Positions 1 through 11,230 of a DNA stretch of 64,000 nt are shown one piece after another; position 1 is the first letter of the stretch, and the number at the start of each line of letters is the position of its first letter. The notes under the pieces are model-generated. The model was not told the origin of the DNA. It searched no databases and saw only the letters and a list, made by a program, of their open reading frames with translations. Source of the DNA: Zoroaster sp. YZ-2022 (Eukaryota; Echinodermata; Asteroidea; Forcipulatida; Zoroasteridae); assembly GCA_029582265.1 (NCBI GenBank), contig CM055830.1, positions 26,443,619-26,507,618 of the forward strand, in the 5' to 3' direction. Position numbers and translations under genes: made by a program.

Positions 1-1309
1 TGACAACGAGGTTTATAAAAGGTTCCAACGTCATCACTTGACAACGAGTCTTGTTAACTTGTTTTGATAACCGACAGCACACTATTGACCAATAAAACTT
101 ATAACCTTTATTTGATATCCTACTTAACAAATTATTAATAATATCCACACTTGACCTTAATCGTTTACAGTATCAAATAACAATAATGAAAACAGTCAAT
201 TACCGAGAGAAAAATTAATGTTACTCGTAACGTATTTTTTTCCGGTTCGTCAATATGTAAAAAATGCGACGATTTGATGTTTACAATTAATTGACAAGAT
301 CATCATTTAAAAAACATAACGGGATGAATTCATTAAAAATATTATTAATTTCAAATGTTGTTTTCTTGAATAAGCCAAAGCTAATTCTTAGAGAAATGCA
401 TACTCAAAGAAAGACACGTGGTACATAGAAAATTAGGACAAAAACCTTGGTACATGTTATACTTCATCCCCGCCCCTTCAGTGACATCTGAACTCAAGAG
501 GGCGCTCTTACATAAAGGCAGAATTGATCATAAAACGGGTTTCACTGACGCCAAACATTGTCTGGGATGTGTGTGCTCTGTATATACATTACATTACAAC
601 AAGTATGAAATACAAACAATTGAAAATAAAAGCAAAATCCATCACATGTTTGCAGTTGTAGTGTAAGTGCAGTGCAGTGTAAGTTTAACTGGACTTCATA
701 ATGGTTATTGTCACCGAACTTTCTCTATGCAACTGTCAGCAGACGCATCATATGTTAGGCCTACTGCTGCTCGTTTAGGAAGATCCGTTTAGGGGTGGTC
801 ATTGGAATGTTGACGATTAGGATAAACAAAATCTACAACAATGGGCAGGAGCTCAAATCTTCATGAGGGATGGGGGTATATATCCCCTAAAATTTTGACG
901 GGGATGACCAATGCAATTATCCCTCGATAGAGGGCGGGCTTTTCACCTGGATCACAGTCGTCTCTGCCTAGGAAGGGAAGGGGTTAGGAAGTCATTGTGT
1001 ATACCCTGTAGCTAGAGGAAGGGGAAAATCGCTTTCCTATTATGCTCGCCAACCCCACCCCCCGACACCCCAAGAGATCGTGGCCGAAATCCAACACTGG
1101 CTTAACACTGCTGGATCCAAATTGGGGCACGAAGGATATAATGATCAGACCATGTGGAAACACGTTGAACCTCATTGGACTTTTTGAGGTGTGGCAGACA
1201 TAAGAGGGCGCATTTCAGAATGGGTAAATCTTGTGTAACTGCAAGAATTCACCCAATCTACACAGCGCCATCTTTTTGTGAGGAGATGGAGAGGAGGAAA
1301 GGGGAGGGC

Positions 1310-1595
1310 GGGGAGAGAGGAAGGGGAGCAAATGCCGTGTTATCCGATCAATATCAAGGGCAAATAAATACCCCCAAAATGAGTAGCTGGGACGTAGGAT
1401 GCCCCTTGATATTTATTTGGTAACTTGGCATTTGATCCCCTTCCTCTCCCCACCCCGGAAGTCTCCCCTCCCTTCCTCCCGGACTCTACCCATCTAACTC
1501 CCCTTCCTTCCCTTTCCTCTTCCTTTCTCCTCTTCCCCACCCACCTCCTCCTCCTCCCACCCCACCCAACGCCTCTCCCTATTCAGCACCAAGTC
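1310..1595. repeat. Purine/pyrimidine-rich tract with small inverted repeat
   Basis: A GA-rich stretch (about 1,285-1,330) precedes a long CT-rich stretch (about 1,435-1,570) that ends in CCTCTCCCTATTCAGCA. Between them, ATATCAAGGG (about 1,350) and CCCTTGATAT (about 1,402) form an inverted repeat. The same arrangement recurs at 31,790-32,125, and the CT-rich end recurs at 6,085-6,185, where it marks the left edge of unit B. Confidence 0.7.
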
Positions 1596-2514
1596 GAAAT
1601 TTAGTGAAAATGTATTCTGGTCCACTAAATTTTCGCCTTAATACTGGAATGATTTTTTTTTTTAACAGTGTCCCTTTGCAATGTGATGTCAGAGAGAGGT
1701 TTAGTTATCTATAGTCTCTGTAAACCTCCTGTCGCCGTTTGTCCTCATCTGTCAAGTCACGTGGTCAGGTTTAGAAGACTTCGTTTATACACAAACTCAG
1801 AAATGAAAGAAAACATTTGTATTCGGTTCCTATCACTCAGTTTTTTAATTGCACTTGATTCGAACCAGGTTTTTCAACAGTATTAATTTAATTGAGGCGA
1901 TCCAACATTTTCGACATTTGAGTACTCAGCATTTTCAAGATAAAAATTACCAAACACGTCCATTATTCTCCTTTGAAAATGTCTGAAATTGCGGATGGCC
2001 TCTGATAGCTAATTAATAACATCAATGCGTTATGTACAGGCAGTTTTCTTTTAATTACAACGATTGTTCTCAAAGATTGATATTCCGCGCTCAAAGTGAG
2101 TTTACCTGGGAAATATATTTCAATTTTGAATTGCTGTTTTAGTTTGGTAATCAAAATAAGGATTAATTAAAGAATGATTATATAAAACTGAAATGAATTT
2201 ATGACATTACGGCATGAATACATAATTATTTTAAAATGGTTTCTCATTAAAATGACATGTTTAACTTTAGTGACCAACATCGCTTGAGCATGGAATATAT
2301 TAATATCTTTAATGAATTCAATTATAAAATTAAGTAAATTGTAAACAAATCAAATACATTGTCATCAAAGACAGCTTAAATTCTGCAGACTACTTATGTT
2401 TTATTTCCCCGTATGTACTCTTATGTGAATCAGAGAACAAAAGAGGGGTCGAAAACGCATCAATTGGCGGGTGCTTCGCCAAGGACATTTCAAAGTCCGC
2501 AGAATTCAACAGAT

Positions 2515-3022
2515 TGTAATTGTTGTCAAGAGACTTTTTTACAAATACATTCAAATAATTATTCATTTAATAAATTTCAATAAATATTTCTAAGAAAGAC
2601 ATATGCTTAAATAGTTTCACAACATTTGCCTGAGTCACTGGTTAAAAATTACTGGCTATTGGAATGTAATATATTTGTTTTATTATTTTTTTAAATTTTT
2701 TGTATTTTTTGTATTTTTTTGTAAATTATTTGTTTTGTTTTAATATTTATTATTATTATTTGTTAATAAGACCATGTTATAAATAATAAAGAAGTGATAG
2801 TTGACAAGAGACTAGGGTATATGTAAATTCTACAAATAAATTCAAATATTCATTTAAAAGATTTCAATAAAGATTTCTATTAAGAGATATGCTTAAATAG
2901 TTTCACAACATTTATATATTATTTTTTTGGATGTTTATATGTTTGTACTTTTGTATTTTTTTTAGTATTTATTATTATTAATTGTTAATAAGACCATGTA
3001 ATAAATAATAAACTAGTGATAG
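2515..3022 (+). repeat. Local tandem duplication, about 250 bp, unit A only
   Basis: Two diverged copies lie in tandem. Each runs from a segment with CAAATA(C/A)ATTCAAATA through AGTTTCACAACATTT to GTTAATAAGACCATG and AATAATAAA. Unit C has a single copy (about 33,060-33,310), so the duplication arose after A and C split, or C lost a copy. Confidence 0.7.
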
Positions 3023-5240
3023 ACCTTTCAAATCGAACAATCAGGTTGGATTGATTAATTTTATTTATTTATTTTCACCACATACAGCTACAACGCTGCT
3101 GCTTTCACTGTAATCTCGTTTGGGGAAAAATTACCGTCCGGCTGAACTGGGATTATTTTACCGTTCATATCCATTGTGAATATGCAGGGAGGGAGATGTG
3201 ATTGGAACTAACCGTTCACATATTTTGTTTTCATTATTGGACAATTATTTAACCAATTATTGGATATAAAATATATAACATAAATCAAGTCAGGCCTAAT
3301 CCATTAGGTTGAGCAAGGACGATCACCTTAATTAATATTTTGTTTACATGGTCTGTTATTTGTTCACATTTTAGTTTCACACTAGTTTGAAAATAAGGGA
3401 TGGGATGGCTTAAAGAGATTGTATACAACACTATTAGTAACATGTCTATAAATGCATCCATACTTTATAAGAATGAAGAGATATTTAAACAATACAAAAC
3501 TGAAAGTTTCAGTTTATTCTCGTCGGTAATAAGAAAATAGTGAACAAGTAATCAGATTTGTTTGCATGTATTAAATGTAGAAAATGGATCCATTCCAAAT
3601 TTGAAATATATTTCTCACGTTTTACAGAATCTCAGACGGAATAATTTCTCTAGATGTTTGGTACGAGCAAATAACTTTATATAAAGTAAGTTTTTAGATC
3701 ATAATTTAGCAATCGTGTAATCGGGTGATAACCAAAGGTGTACACTCACATTACACATTTTTTCCAATGGAACTCATTACACATTTGTCGCAACTACACA
3801 ATGATGTTTCAAAGTATCATTAGGTTAAACACCAGAGCAAGTGCAACATGTCTGGGGGGGGGGGGTCATTCACAAATACAGATCCCCAGCCTACGGGCCA
3901 GTGTTTACGATACTAATATGATTACATTTACATATATTGTGTAATTTTCAGTGCAGTGCATACATTTATAATTACAATTACATTCAACCAAACTTTAAGC
4001 ACCAAATATATTTTTCTATATGACCAAACAAAAATGCGCACAACTTTTCCAGCGGCCAAGAAAAGCCACTACGGAATTTTACGAAAAACAAAAGGAATTA
4101 TTGTGTAATCGCTGAAATGTCGAAGCCTTTTTCATGATTCCCAGCTTTGAAAACATGCTCTCAATTCAGTCAAGATAAGTTCATATTTAAACTTCTATCT
4201 TAATGTCCAAAGTGATGAGAACATTAGTCATTTTTTTAAATATACATGTTCCAAATGATTCGCTATTTTACCGGCAAGTCTGGTTCAGTTATATTTTCCT
4301 ATTTAGTAAGAAATGTATCAACCTTATTGTTACTGACATTGTAAAACCACTGACATTGTAAAAACCACAGTCTATCGTAGGTGCCATCATTTTGAAGAGC
4401 AATGAATCCAGCTGCACCATCAATGCATTCATTCACTTAATTTCTTATCCATATCCACTCTTTTATCAATTATATAGCGTTGGCCAAGGCTGTTATCGTA
4501 CGGTACCTCCATCCCGTACCGATTTCTGGCCAGAGAAATTCAGCATACACTGTGCATTTCATTTCTATATATGTACATAACACACATACATTGTACAGGA
4601 CACATACATGTACATCTATCCAACGAGTGATCATTGTCTGTATTTGCATTATTATACATGTACATACAGTGTGTATACATATGGATTCATGCACTGTGTG
4701 TAATGACTTGCAACGGGGAGTTCGGATGGGGCAAAATTACCCGACCAAACCGTTCCGATGCGCCTTGGTCAAGGCTATCAATTATATTGTTAATCTCAAG
4801 AAATTTAATTTTCCAAAATGGTGAAACAGTTTGTTAAATCATTAAAAAAAAAATTAAATATTAAACAAAATAATAAACTGAACTAGCTTTCAATATAAGG
4901 TTTTCAAAATTAAGACCAAAATATTAAGTGTTTCCATTTATAATTATAAAACATAAGGTGGGTATAAATAGCTCCTGTTATTATTATTTGTAAACAAATA
5001 ATTAGGGTGGAAAACACACCTTTTTTGGCCTAAACACAAAATATAAGGCCTATAATAACATGTTTTATTTATTTATAATTATTTGTAATTTATAATTTGT
5101 ATTTATAATTAAACGATAAAGGTAGGCGTGATGTGTATGGTGATTGCGGTTATACGGGAAACACATATTTAGGTTTTTGACCGCCAAATAAAGCTATTAT
5201 TTTTTTATTCTGTTTTTCCAGTATGTTTCCAGTAGTAGTA

Positions 5241-6085
5241 TGTCAGATGGGGGTTCTGGCCCACCTACTTAAAAACGGTTTACAAAAAAAACATTTTTTT
5301 TAAATTGGTTCCAACACAAGTACATTTTTTAAATGGTGTGGTTGAAAAAAAAAAGATAGAAAGGGTGAGAGATGATATTGGCGCTGGCGCGGAGCGCGCT
5401 TGCGCGGAGCATGACGTCATCAAAAAAGGTGGGAGGGTGAGATGATGGTATTGAGGTTTTGAAAAAAGATATTGGTTTTAGCGAGTTGACGAGTATAAAT
5501 GAACATTTAGAAAAAATTATAAACATGTATTAATTTTTTAGCGACTATAAATTTAAATTGTACGGAGGAGGCCTTTCGAATACTTGCACTCGCTTTGATA
5601 CTTGCGAAGCGGGTTTTTGATTACGCTGATGCGGAGCGCTATAAGATGTATTTACAAACAAGGCTACTTTAAACTCAAAAGTTTTTCTATAAGAATTTTT
5701 TTTTCTACATTTACATCGGTGGTTTTAACCTCTGTTTTAGCTGGCAAAACTTGTTCTTTAACCGAGTTGCTCTTCGCGTGAGCGTTACGAACATTTTCTC
5801 TCATCGCAGAGTATTTTTCTCGCTCTTTAACGATTAAATTAAATTCTTCTTGGTTTATAACATTGTCTTCAATCGCTTTTGAAACGTGACTGTTGATGGT
5901 ATCGAGTTTACTTTCGGCTAAAACTCGTATCTCGTTGTGTTTTTTAGCTTTTTTAGATAATTTAGATTTGATGTATCTGAGAGCAAACGCAGTACCACCT
6001 AACGCAAAAGCTAATCCTTCTAAAGCATATCCTACCGGCGACGCTACAACGGTGGCGATACTAGCGATTCCAATAGCTCCTTCGC
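5241..6085. other. Insertion between units A and B
   Basis: This stretch has no counterpart in unit C. It holds a locally GC-rich patch around 5,380-5,420 with repeated GCGGAGC motifs, a second GCGGAGCGC at about 5,630, and the minus-strand open frame at 5,664-6,077. I saw no terminal inverted repeats or target duplication, so the nature of the insertion is open. Confidence 0.5.
5664..6077 (-). CDS. Uncharacterised hydrophobic plus coiled-coil ORF fragment
   Basis: About 137 codons are open here and end in a stop at 5,664. The frame extends upstream to 6,167, but that part is only a translation of the CT-rich repeat tract (glycine-rich on this strand), so the true 5' end is missing or displaced. 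The N-terminal 35 residues are hydrophobic (pattern AIGIASIATVVASP then ALGGTAFAL), which suits one or two membrane segments. A lysine-rich turn follows (KLSKKAKKH), then a long charged helical region with a likely coiled coil (SKAIEDNVINQEEFNLI, EREKYSAMREN), and a Lys-rich tail ending LLSLK. I cannot assign a family. From memory the pattern resembles uncharacterised proteins recurrent in invertebrate genomes, possibly tied to mobile elements; that is an impression, not a match. The frame is absent from the paralogous unit C. It could be a decayed cargo or element gene. Confidence 0.35.
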   Translation of the reverse strand, partial: AIGIASIATVVASPVGYALEGLAFALGGTAFALRYIKSKLSKKAKKHNEIRVLAESKLDTINSHVSKAIEDNVINQEEFNLIVKEREKYSAMRENVRNAHAKSNSVKEQVLPAKTEVKTTDVNVEKKILIEKLLSLK

Positions 6086-6190
6086 CTTCCTTCCCATCCT
6101 CCCCATTCCTCCCCATCCACCTCCCCATTCCTCCCCACCCACCTTCTCCTCCTCCCACCCCACCCAACGCCTCTCCCTATTCAGCATCAA
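6085..6190. repeat. CT-rich tract at unit B left junction
   Basis: CT-rich DNA ending in CCTCTCCCTATTCAGCATC matches 1,500-1,590 and 32,030-32,125. In units A and C the next 1.8-2 kb follow this tract. In unit B the sequence jumps directly to GTGAACATGTAATC, which corresponds to about 3,540 of unit A. This is the scar of a deletion or unequal exchange. Confidence 0.7.
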
Positions 6191-7859
6191 GTGAACATGT
6201 AATCAGATTTATTTGCATGTATTCAAATGTAGAAAATGGATCCATTCTAAATTTGTAATACATTTCTCACGTTTTACAGAATCTCAGATTGAATAATTTC
6301 TCTAGATGTTTGGTACGAGCAAATAACTTCACATAAAGTAAGTTTTTAGATTATAATTTAGTAATCGTGTAATCGGGTGATTACCAAAGGTGTACACTAA
6401 CATTACACATTTTTTCCAATGGAACCCATTACACATTTGTCGCAACTACACAATGATGTTTCAAAGTATCATTAGGTTAAACACCAGAGCAAGTGTAATA
6501 TGTCCAGGTAGGGGGGTTCATTCTCAAATACAGATCCCCAGTCTACGGGCCAGTGTTTACGATACTAATATGATTACATTTACAAATATTGTGTCATTTT
6601 CAGTGCATACATTTATAATTACAATTACATTCAGACAAACTTTAAACACCAAATATATTTTTCAATATGACCAAACAAAAATGAGCACAACATTTCCAGC
6701 GGCCAAGAAAAACCAGCGCGGAATTTAATTCCATAATAATAATACATGTTTGCAACATTCCGTGGAAAAAACAAAACACGCATTTTTTATTTGTTTTAAA
6801 GAAGTCTCAACTAATCGCTGGAAGGTCGAGGCCTTTTCCATGATTCAAAGCTTTGAAAACTTCATTAATTGAATTAATTAATTAAAAGACAAATATTGCA
6901 AGTTCATTCAATGTTATGCATTTCTAATGATATAATGTACCGTGACAAACATTTAAATGCTTTCTGTTCAGTCAAGATAAATTCATATTTAAACTTCTTA
7001 AAGTCCAAAGTGATGACAACATTCCATTTCGTCATTTTTTAAGATAAATATTCAAATTTTTTAGCTTTATATTGTTTTTTAATCTGTACACTTATAATAT
7101 TCCTATTAACATTTGTATGTTAAATCAGTCTATCGTAGGTGCCATTATTTTGAAGAGCAATGAATCCAGCTGCATCATGAATTAGATCATTCACTTAATT
7201 TCTCTTGATCCATATCCACTCTTAAACAATTATTTGGTGAAACGGTCCTTGATTTTAAACTTGATGTGAATAAAGTGACTGACTTTCAATACCATTCAGA
7301 AATAGCAGTTTATCTATTGAACCAATTCTTGAAGGGTAACTCAGATAACGGAACAAGATCAAATCTCAAGAGATTCAATTTTCCAAGAAATGTTGAAAAA
7401 AAGAAGAAGTAAAAACATCAAAATACCAAACTATGGTAGCTTTCTTTGGTTTGGAGATTTCCCAACATTCTATACAACATTCTAACCCCAAAATATTGAT
7501 ATTATAATAAAATTACGGTAGGTATAATGGGATACATTGTCTCCAAATTTAGCTGAAAATACTTGCATGATGGATACAGGCTTCATTTCATGTTTTACTT
7601 CGTTGCGTCTATCGCAGCATGAATTAGTTTTTATTAAGTTTGTCAGCACGACCGCAAAGCAATAGAGTCAAAGTCAACTCCACTTATTATTATTGTAATT
7701 TATGAAACACATTTTTGAGCTTAAACACAAAATATAAGGCCTAATAACTTGTATTTTATTTATATTTGTAATTAAATGATTATGGTCGGCGTGACGTGTT
7801 AGGTGGTTGCGGATAACCGGTAACACACATATTTAGTTTTTGCCCTCCAACAGAGAGGT

Positions 7860-8016
7860 TGCTTTCTTTGACATTTCTGATACTGCCAATCATCAGGGTA
7901 ATAATGACCATTTAATTTAAGTGAGAGTATGTACAGTCATTAAATCACCAGGTTCCTTCATAGGATGTGCATAATTCCCCCTCCCACTGACAAGTCATTG
8001 TTATTATCCTTTGTTG
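7860..8016 (-). pseudogene. FReD gene 3' fragment (relic)
   Basis: Read on the minus strand, this matches the segment of the neighbouring gene that encodes the end of the fibrinogen domain, including the GRYYPDGQY-like and AWWF-like regions. It is broken by indels and an in-frame stop where the second Trp of the AWWF motif should be. It still holds the codons for a Tyr-Glu-Gly segment between the two late cysteines, which the intact gene at 8,264-9,289 has lost. Its own 3' flank (7,690-7,850) also resembles that of the intact gene, so it is a remnant of a tandem duplicate rather than a retrocopy. No function is expected. Confidence 0.75.
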
Positions 8017-8263
8017 TTGTTATGTTAAAAATTAGGGTTGGAAACACACCTTTATTGCCTCAAAAATAAATATGTATTACATTTTTATTATTTATTTATC
8101 TTTGTAATTAAATGAATACCGTAGGGTGTGCGGGATGTGATGTTATAGGAGGTTGCGGAAAAAACACATTATATAATTTATTTGGCCGCTAAAATAATTA
8201 AAACTATTAATTTGTTTTGATTATGTTTTTCCAGTATGTTTCCAGTAAAATTAATTGGTGTAC

Positions 8264-9289
8264 TTACTCATTTGTTTCACGTATTTTCATGCTGGATGCT
8301 TTTAGAGGATTTTCGTTCTTATGCCAGTAATACCATGCAATGCCTTTTTCATCCCGATACTGCCCATCTGGGTAATAACGACCATTTAAGTGAGAGTCGT
8401 GACAGTCAGCAAACCACCAGGCACAATTGTCCGCTGACACATCATTGTCATTATCCTTTGTTGAGAAGTGCTTTCCTTTGTGCCAATCAAGAGAGTCGCG
8501 ATCACCAGCAGTGCTGCTCACATCGTATTCGCCATAATTCAGTATGTACTTCTCACCAGTGATTTGGAAATCTGTGTATTTCGCGAATGCCGTATCGTCA
8601 CTCCAATCTGTGAGATCTATGCGGAGGTCCCATGTCCCGTGTGATTTATCAGAGGTCAGACTCACCAAGTTATCATTGCCTAACCAATGCTCCCCGCTTA
8701 GATCACCGAAGCCAAACTTATACTCACTCCAGTCGCGATAAAAGTCAATATTGCCGTCCTCTCTGCGCTGAAACACAATCCATCCGCCGCCGTCAATGTC
8801 CATGTCACAATAGACTTGGAGACCGTTGCTGAATCCGTCTGGGTAGATCTTGTAGATACAACTTGTGCGGTAACCTGCCTCCATTAGCCCTTTACAACTT
8901 CTGTAGCGATCAAATGAGATATCAGGCAATGAGAACAGAGGTGTGTCTTCATTTTCATCGAAGTACACACTTTCTTGATCTTCAACGAATGATTCAGGAT
9001 ACTCAGCCCTTGTTGAGTTGTTTAACTCACACAGTTTATTGCATTTATAGAAGTTAAATGACTTACAGTTCTTATCCATGTTACAGTCTCGTCCGCACAT
9101 GACGTAATAGGGTACAGTTTTCTTCGCATACGTGAAGTTTTTGAGTGCTCGGTTATATGCGGGGAGAAATTCGTTTGCAAGCCCACCACATTGACTTCCC
9201 AAGCTTACCGCTTGTGATATCAGTAGTACAATAAACACGAACATCATTTTGAAATGGAGTACGCACATCAAGAGTACTTGCTGCGTCAT
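8264..9289 (-). CDS. Secreted PAN-like + fibrinogen C-terminal domain (FReD) protein, copy B
   Basis: 341 residues in one exon. The ATG at 9,289 is preferred: the frame extends 13 codons further upstream but without an ATG, and the chosen start leads straight into a hydrophobic signal peptide (about residues 5-30, MMFVFIVLLISQAVSL). Residues 34-110 have a PAN/apple-like pattern (Cys34, 65, 69, 75, 83, 87; CKSFNF). Residues 132-337 form a fibrinogen C domain: VYCDMDIDGGGW, FQRREDG, GEHWLGND, DLRIDL, the calcium-site motif STKDNDND, and ASSMKIRE at the end. Six residues, including one Cys, are missing between Cys289 and Cys296 compared with copy C. FReD proteins are extracellular lectins (ficolin, tachylectin and FREP types) that bind acetylated or sugar ligands in innate immunity; the role here is inferred. 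A candidate TATA-like TTATTTAA lies at 9,340-9,347 and an AATAAA at 8,177-8,182 (minus strand). The TAA stop lies inside a perfect GTAAGTA splice-donor sequence. Confidence 0.88.
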   Translation of the reverse strand: MTQQVLLMCVLHFKMMFVFIVLLISQAVSLGSQCGGLANEFLPAYNRALKNFTYAKKTVPYYVMCGRDCNMDKNCKSFNFYKCNKLCELNNSTRAEYPESFVEDQESVYFDENEDTPLFSLPDISFDRYRSCKGLMEAGYRTSCIYKIYPDGFSNGLQVYCDMDIDGGGWIVFQRREDGNIDFYRDWSEYKFGFGDLSGEHWLGNDNLVSLTSDKSHGTWDLRIDLTDWSDDTAFAKYTDFQITGEKYILNYGEYDVSSTAGDRDSLDWHKGKHFSTKDNDNDVSADNCAWWFADCHDSHLNGRYYPDGQYRDEKGIAWYYWHKNENPLKASSMKIRETNE

Positions 9290-9339
9290 CTTAAATGTAT
9301 TGTTTGTATATAGGTGAAAACTTTTCAAGATAAATCCAA

Positions 9340-9347
9340 TTAAATAA
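9340..9347 (-). promoter_or_regulatory. Weak TATA-like box of FReD copy B
   Basis: TTATTTAA on the minus strand, about 50 bp upstream of the ATG. It is aligned with a better TATA match (TTATATAA) in copy C. Both sit in a conserved upstream block of about 300 bp. Confidence 0.35.
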
Positions 9348-9589
9348 GTAGAACTATCAGTTTTTATTCAATCAAGTATTTCGGTATCATCGGTCGACCA
9401 ACTGTTTGATTGAAACACGACTATACTGCACACGGCGCAATGTAGAAATGTAACACAGCATCGACCGATGAGTGTTTGTATCGACTGTGTGTGATCCCAA
9501 GGATTGCATGCGTAAAGCACTGATTGGTCAAAGTGAAGTCACTGCTGAATGGTGATTTACATGTATCACCTGATTGGTTGACAGAAACC

Positions 9590-10270
9590 ACACACCCATG
9601 TGAAGTCATGTAAACATATAAAATTAACCCAACTGACTTTTGTTAATCTTTAGTTAATCTTAGTCCCGATCTGAATTTTTATTTTATTTCCTAACATGCT
9701 TGTTTAAATAATTAGTTCAATAGTAAAAAAAAAAATTAAAAAAAAGTTAATTGTGTAGATCATTATTGCATCCCCCAAATTTACTATATGTTGGAATGAA
9801 ACAAAATTCTTCCAGACCTGGCTTGCCAGTTGGCAATTTCAGTATGTCAGGATTCAAAATCAAAGTAAATATTGACTATTTCTAATTTTGCATTATTCTT
9901 TTTACATGTAATTTTCACATCAGTCTTATGTATGCAGTGAGCGCCTAACAAGCAGCCACTCATAACAGCTCTCCAGTTTGTGTGTTAAATAAGTGTTTTG
10001 TAGCTACTAGTGTGTCTTCATTTTTATACTAGTGGATTTCTTATTACACCTGGAATCTACTGGACGTTTTATGTGAGTATTGGTACATCTGTCTTCTTAT
10101 AATAAGTGAAGAACTGCTGTATTTTTGTATGTCTCTGCTGTAAGATTTTACTGTATAGTGGATACACTTCTTGTATGTTAATTTTTTTGTGCAGTCAACC
10201 CTGACTTAGATATAAACCTGTAGCTTGACCACAAGCCTTTTGTTTGGATCAATTACTTTGTGATCAGACA
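9590..10270. other. AT-rich flank and probable 5' UTR of the CR1-like element
   Basis: The first part (to about 9,890) is AT-rich with no recognised feature. From about 9,940 the sequence changes character (CAGTGAGCGCCTAACAAGC) and leads into the leader ORF at 10,271, so it may be the 5' UTR of the retrotransposon. The exact 5' end cannot be set. Confidence 0.4.
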
Positions 10271-10405
10271 ATGGAGGTCTACATCCTGTTTATCTTACTC
10301 TTACTATCTGTACCATTGTGTCTCAATGACTCATATTTAGAATACGACTACAGCATGCAACCTTTAGCTTATATACTACATAAACAAAGAAAATCTGCCA
10401 TCTGA
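10271..10405 (+). pseudogene. CR1-like leader peptide (signal-peptide-like)
   Basis: An ATG at 10,271 opens 44 codons that begin MEVYILFILLLLSVPLC, an excellent hydrophobic signal-like start. A stop comes at 10,403-10,405. A shift of frame just downstream joins it to the frame carrying the 2A-like motif. Some invertebrate CR1-type elements are known to pair an N-terminal signal sequence with a 2A-like peptide. I infer that this was the original N terminus, now separated by a frameshift or stop. Confidence 0.5.
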
Positions 10406-10422
10406 AATTTTTTAGTTGTCCT

Positions 10423-11061
10423 GTGTCATATTATGATAATTCATCTGCCACCTTTCACATGGAAATCTTCATTTCTGGTGACATAAACCCAAACCCTGGA
10501 CCTGAAATACTGATCAACACACCCACCGACGCCACTCATCTCCATAAAATTACCTACAGCCGCAATGAACTACTCAATCTTTGCAATGCTCCATGTATTG
10601 TAGCAGCTTTAACTTATTCAGCAATGAGCTGTCTTGAAATACTTGCCAATCAACCCCAAACATACCGCCGCACACACAGAGGTAAAAAAGCTGGTCGCCG
10701 TAGAATGGATAAACTTACACAACTAACACTCCGGCCTGACGAACCCCCAACAGTGAACTTAACCACATTAACAAGTGACATTGGCATAACTTCAACTCCA
10801 AATGTTCATAATGAGTCTAAACTTCAGCTCTGTGTCCTGAACACTCAATCCATATGTAACAAATCGGATGAATTTGTTGACTTTGTACTTCAAAACAATT
10901 TGGATCTTGTTGCCATATCCGAGACATGGTTTAAACCTGATGATGACTTGCTACCCCTAGAGTGCACTCCTACTGGCTACTCTCTCTATCATATCCCCAG
11001 ACCAAAAAGACCGGTAGAGGGGTTGCACTTCTCTTTAGGTCCAGTTTATCTGTCAGTATGA
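10423..11061 (+). pseudogene. CR1-like ORF: 2A-like motif and endonuclease N-terminal half
   Basis: The open frame carries GDINPNPGP (10,477-10,503), close to the D-x-E-x-NPGP consensus of 2A ribosome-skipping peptides but with Asn in place of the usual Glu. A basic linker (THRGKKAGRRR) follows. Then comes the start of the APE endonuclease domain: LCVLNTQSICNKSDEF (conserved Asn) and LVAISETWF (catalytic Glu). The frame breaks at about 11,030 and the rest is in other frames. It normally nicks target DNA to prime reverse transcription. It has no real ATG at the frame start, consistent with decay. Confidence 0.75.
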
Positions 11062-11230
11062 AAAATGTTAACATTGACTATACCTAACATTTGAATATCT
11101 GCATGATGAGGTAACATGCAACTCTAGATCTGTTCGCCTTGTTAATATATATCGACCAGAAAGGGATGTTGATGGTAAACATAAACATGTAAATTTCTCA
11201 ATTTTTCTCCAGGAATTTGAGAAATTAATT

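Larger units (their letters stand above)
1..5240 (+). repeat. Segmental duplication unit A (gene lost)
   Basis: Paralogous over most of its length to unit C (29,899-35,760). Both open with TGACAACGAG followed by TATAAAAGG-type sequence, and the same landmarks follow in the same order: the CT-rich tract, AT-rich tracts, TACGGGCCAGTGTTTACGA and the GTACATAACACACATAC block. Homology stops at about 5,238, in the 3' flank of the FReD gene that units B and C carry. Unit A therefore has no lectin gene. It is followed by unrelated sequence at 5,241-6,085. I see no gene in unit A; the short open frames in it are not conserved in unit C. Confidence 0.85.
6190..9586 (+). repeat. Segmental duplication unit B (carries FReD gene)
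   Basis: It matches 3,540-5,240 of unit A and 33,900-37,081 of unit C, including the whole FReD gene and about 300 bp upstream of its start. Homology to unit C ends at the shared ATTGGTTGACAGAAAC (about 9,586 and 37,081). Within it, 7,690-8,030 is a second, older and decayed duplicate of the 3' flank and 3' coding end of the gene at 8,031-8,470. Confidence 0.85.

Noticed and set aside
8236..9057. Plus-strand frames over the FReD gene
   Set aside because: Shadows of the strongly supported minus-strand gene.
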